Source of the DNA: Pisaster brevispinus | Taxonomy: Eukaryota > Echinodermata > Asteroidea > Forcipulatida > Asteriidae | DNA length: 64,000 nucleotides | NCBI GenBank assembly: GCA_023634235.1 | Contig: JAMKCF010000020.1 | Coordinates: 5,890,001-5,954,000 of the forward strand | Reading direction: 5' to 3' | Shown: one piece after another, positions 61,111 to 64,000 of the stretch | How positions within the stretch are numbered: the stretch's first letter is position 1 | Layout: each line of letters opens with the position of its first letter | Notes under the pieces: generated by a model | Told to the model about the DNA's origin: nothing | The model's database searches: none | What the model saw: the letters and a program-made list of their open reading frames with translations, nothing else | Position numbers and translations under genes: made by a program

Positions 61111-64000
61111 AGAGCTGCTACTTCCTGGAAAATCAACTTTTCGTCATCAATAAGGAATTTGATTATGTTGCAACATAAAGCAAAGAACAAAGAATTGCAA
61201 ATTAACTGAAGTCTATCGTTCAAGTTTTGTAAAACAAAGTGTCAACTTGACGGGTATGAAATTGAATGAAAAGTCCCTGCCCTAGTGCTCTATGACTATG
61301 ATGAATAACAATTTGGCAACGTCAAACATAAGACCATAGAGCAAGCAGAGAAAGGACAAACCAACTTTAGGTAATCCCATTAGAGGTGGTATACACGCCG
61401 CATGGGGTGAGTGGGGTAATTTCCCCCATAACTGGGTCATCAGTAAGTTTGTAAATGTAGAGTGCATGTGATAGTGGAATGTCATCCATAATTCTAGACT
61501 AGATATGGTACGGTTGATCCGATCTTTGTTCTTGGACAGAAGCTGTTGTAGAATATATTGTTTTGATGTTGTTTTCCCTATTGCCTACCTTGGTTAGCGA
61601 TTGCAATATATAAATGATGGTCAAATTGCTTTTACATTTGGTGCAATAAAAACTAAACCTTCAATGGCCCCAGAAAAAAATTGTCCCCCAATTACATTTT
61701 CCACATAAACAAGTATGGCATGATTATACCATATTATACCGATGTTATAACATAATTATAGAGCTGTTTGAAGCTTTACGATTTGTACGGCCGGCCGACT
61801 ACGGCGCGTGTGTCATCAAAGGCCGCTGTTATAGCCCCCTCTATTGACGAAATACCAACAAATTCTAAATCGAGTAAAAGAGCCATGACAAGTGAAAGAC
61901 TTTTATGTGAATTCAGATTTGTTCATGTCTGCCGGATGTAAATATTGTGGTTATTTCTTTACGTACAAAGAAACCATGTCCCTTGTTCTACTTCCCTAGT
62001 GCTGAGGATACTGATTCCCAAAATATGCTTCTTGAAATCTACAAGACATTCTGGAACCTGAAGAGAAATGGAACATTTCAACATACCTCCTAAAACTTGG
62101 ATCATTGTTTCACCCCATCTTGTCAGCAATGACTGTCATCCCTGAGGAAAAGTAGCTGTCCCGATAGCCTCAATATCATAGCTCTGTGTCAAATACCAGA
62201 TCTAAGTGCTGCGATGGACGGTGACCATGTGCTATGCAGTTTCTTTTTTCAACAATCGCATGTACACAAATTGGTAGTGTTGAAAAAAAAGTGTAAACAA
62301 AGTTTTAAAAAATTTTAACTCATGGTTTGTCAGAACCCTACAGTATATGAATGTCTGGAGGGTCAAGGGATACAATTATTGCAACCACATGTCCACCTGT
62401 AAAAAGGAGAACTTGTAAAAAGGATTGCAATTAGATGGGGTTATGGGCATTTGAAATGGCAGACCTTTGTTATGAAATGCACATTGTTTCTTATGCTTTG
62501 TGAAAAACGCACATAATGCACTCATGTATGTACAAGATCATAATGGACAATTTGGTTCTTAATGCTTACTTTTCAATGACATTACATGGGTGTGTTGAAA
62601 AAGCTGCCGAAAGGTAAAAATACAATACCTAATTCTAAGTGATACTTATTTTCTAAACCTGGAGGTAATTTATGATGCCCCCAAAAAAGATTTCAGGAAG
62701 GATTGATATATCTCCATTTTATTACACATACAAACCTCCTTTGAGGGAAGAGCATTTCTTTTCTTTTTTTTCTTTTTTTTATATTACAAAAGGGTAGATA
62801 GCATTATGCTTACAATGTGTCAGGGAAAGTTTACATATCAGGTCGCTGGCTACTTTTGATCTTTTTTGCTGAACTGGGATGTGCAAAGTTGCAATGGCTT
62901 GCAGCCACCAAGGGTAAAACCACATAAAATGCAGCTCATTATTTTGACAAATTCCACACACAAGAATTGGTGTAAAAGGTTCATGTATAAAACAATCATG
63001 TACAGGTCTATTTATTGAGGACGGAGTGATAAATAATTGATTACAATTCTTAAAACACATACTTGAATGTGTGGAATAGAACTGTTCTTCAAGTCTAGCA
63101 AGAAAACATTTTGCTAGATAAGTAAACGATACATACTCACTGTATAGACAATATTGAACACTTTTTGTGGTATTACATACAAAAGGTAGATTGTTTGCAG
63201 ATTGTCAAGAACAAAGGATACAATTTCAAAAATAACAATAACAAATATAAATATTCATTTAAAGATGAAAAACAATCTTATTTTTAAATAAATCTGATAT
63301 TTTAAACTTTTTATCCAATAGAAAGTATATAATAATTAACAAATGTATTTTTGAATTGTCAATGGACGAAAACAAAATTGAGATTACCCTTCTTATTTCA
63401 ATCCTCAGACTACTTGATTAGGAGGTGAACCCATCCGTGCATTGTACAACAGTTGTCTTAAGCACTACACCACAAGGTATCCCCGGTGATGACAGCCAGT
63501 TTGGATTCCCTGTAAGTAGCTATGGGTAATGCAAAAAGTTTCATTGATGTCATATATGTCTTGGATAAAGAATGTTAGTTTGGTTTCCCCTTTCACTGAT
63601 GCACTGGCTGTGTTAATAAGTTGGGATGAGATATGATTTTTTAGTTTGTGTGCATGAACAAGATAAAGAAGATATCTGGTGCATTCAGTGTTTACCTTTA
63701 AAGCAAAAGAAGTTTGAGCTGTTTGTGTCCTCTTTAGTTTTGCAAACTAGTGGGTGAAAAATGGAGAAGCATGCCAGCAACCATCCTCAGTTCCTAAGCA
63801 GGCATTGGTAAGCAGGTTTTGCTCAGCAGTTCATATTATTTTGAGACAAGTCAATCACTTCCTTTACATTTTAAAATAACAAAATTATCCATTATTTTGC
63901 AAATTTTTTATTACCTTTGGGAAATTCTGAGTGGATAATTCTTTGGGCCAAACATTGGGGAACATTTTGCCCCTTCCTCCTTGATTTAAGCCTGTGCACT
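61111..64000. other. Upstream non-coding region, no supported gene
   Basis: AT-rich with a small CpG-rich patch at about 61785-61850. Open frames on both strands are short, without splice borders or domains. Confidence 0.4.

Overview
The window is eukaryotic: spliced genes, introns of up to 30 kb, AT-rich non-coding DNA, many short inverted-repeat transposons, tRNA-derived repeats and frequent TACATGTA-type words. The gene content and repeat style suggest a marine invertebrate deuterostome, most likely an echinoderm (perhaps a sea star). The species is an inference and was not checked by any search.

The main gene is a syndecan on the minus strand, running from a start codon at 60642 to a stop at 17033 (about 43.6 kb). 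I could join seven coding exons (60642-60577, 30544-30409, 20832-20693, 20159-19919, 19301-19243, 18284-18053, 17199-17033). All have AG/GT borders and matching phases, and total 1,041 nt, or 346 residues plus stop. In order, the protein has a signal peptide, an acidic segment with two Ser-Gly glycosaminoglycan sites, a SEA-like domain with a GSLVV autoproteolysis-type motif, a Thr/Ser/Asn/Pro-rich stalk, a transmembrane helix, and the syndecan tail (RVKKKDEGSY and C-terminal EFYA). The SEA-like module is encoded by an exon pair with phase 1 at both ends and could be skipped in frame. I know of no described syndecan with such a domain, so this is the main candidate novelty.

A second, unrecognised gene starts on the minus strand at 3477. 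Its first coding exon (3477-2998, 160 codons) ends in a clear splice donor, and the rest lies towards or beyond the left edge.

Bases 6.8-11 kb are dense in repeats: a 13-bp minisatellite; a foldback with three tRNA-like copies; a degenerate hammerhead-like fragment; three copies of a 208-bp hairpin-ended transposon with 9-bp target duplications, two of which appear to have recombined and inverted the 27 bp between them; and two facing arrays of an 18-bp repeat around a perfect palindrome. Syndecan introns 1 and 2 hold further short transposons, LINE-like tails, simple repeats, an inverted duplication and a 1.7-kb minisatellite (57033-58741) of 39- and 30-bp units. The syndecan promoter probably lies just above 60643. 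The remaining sequence shows no gene I can support.
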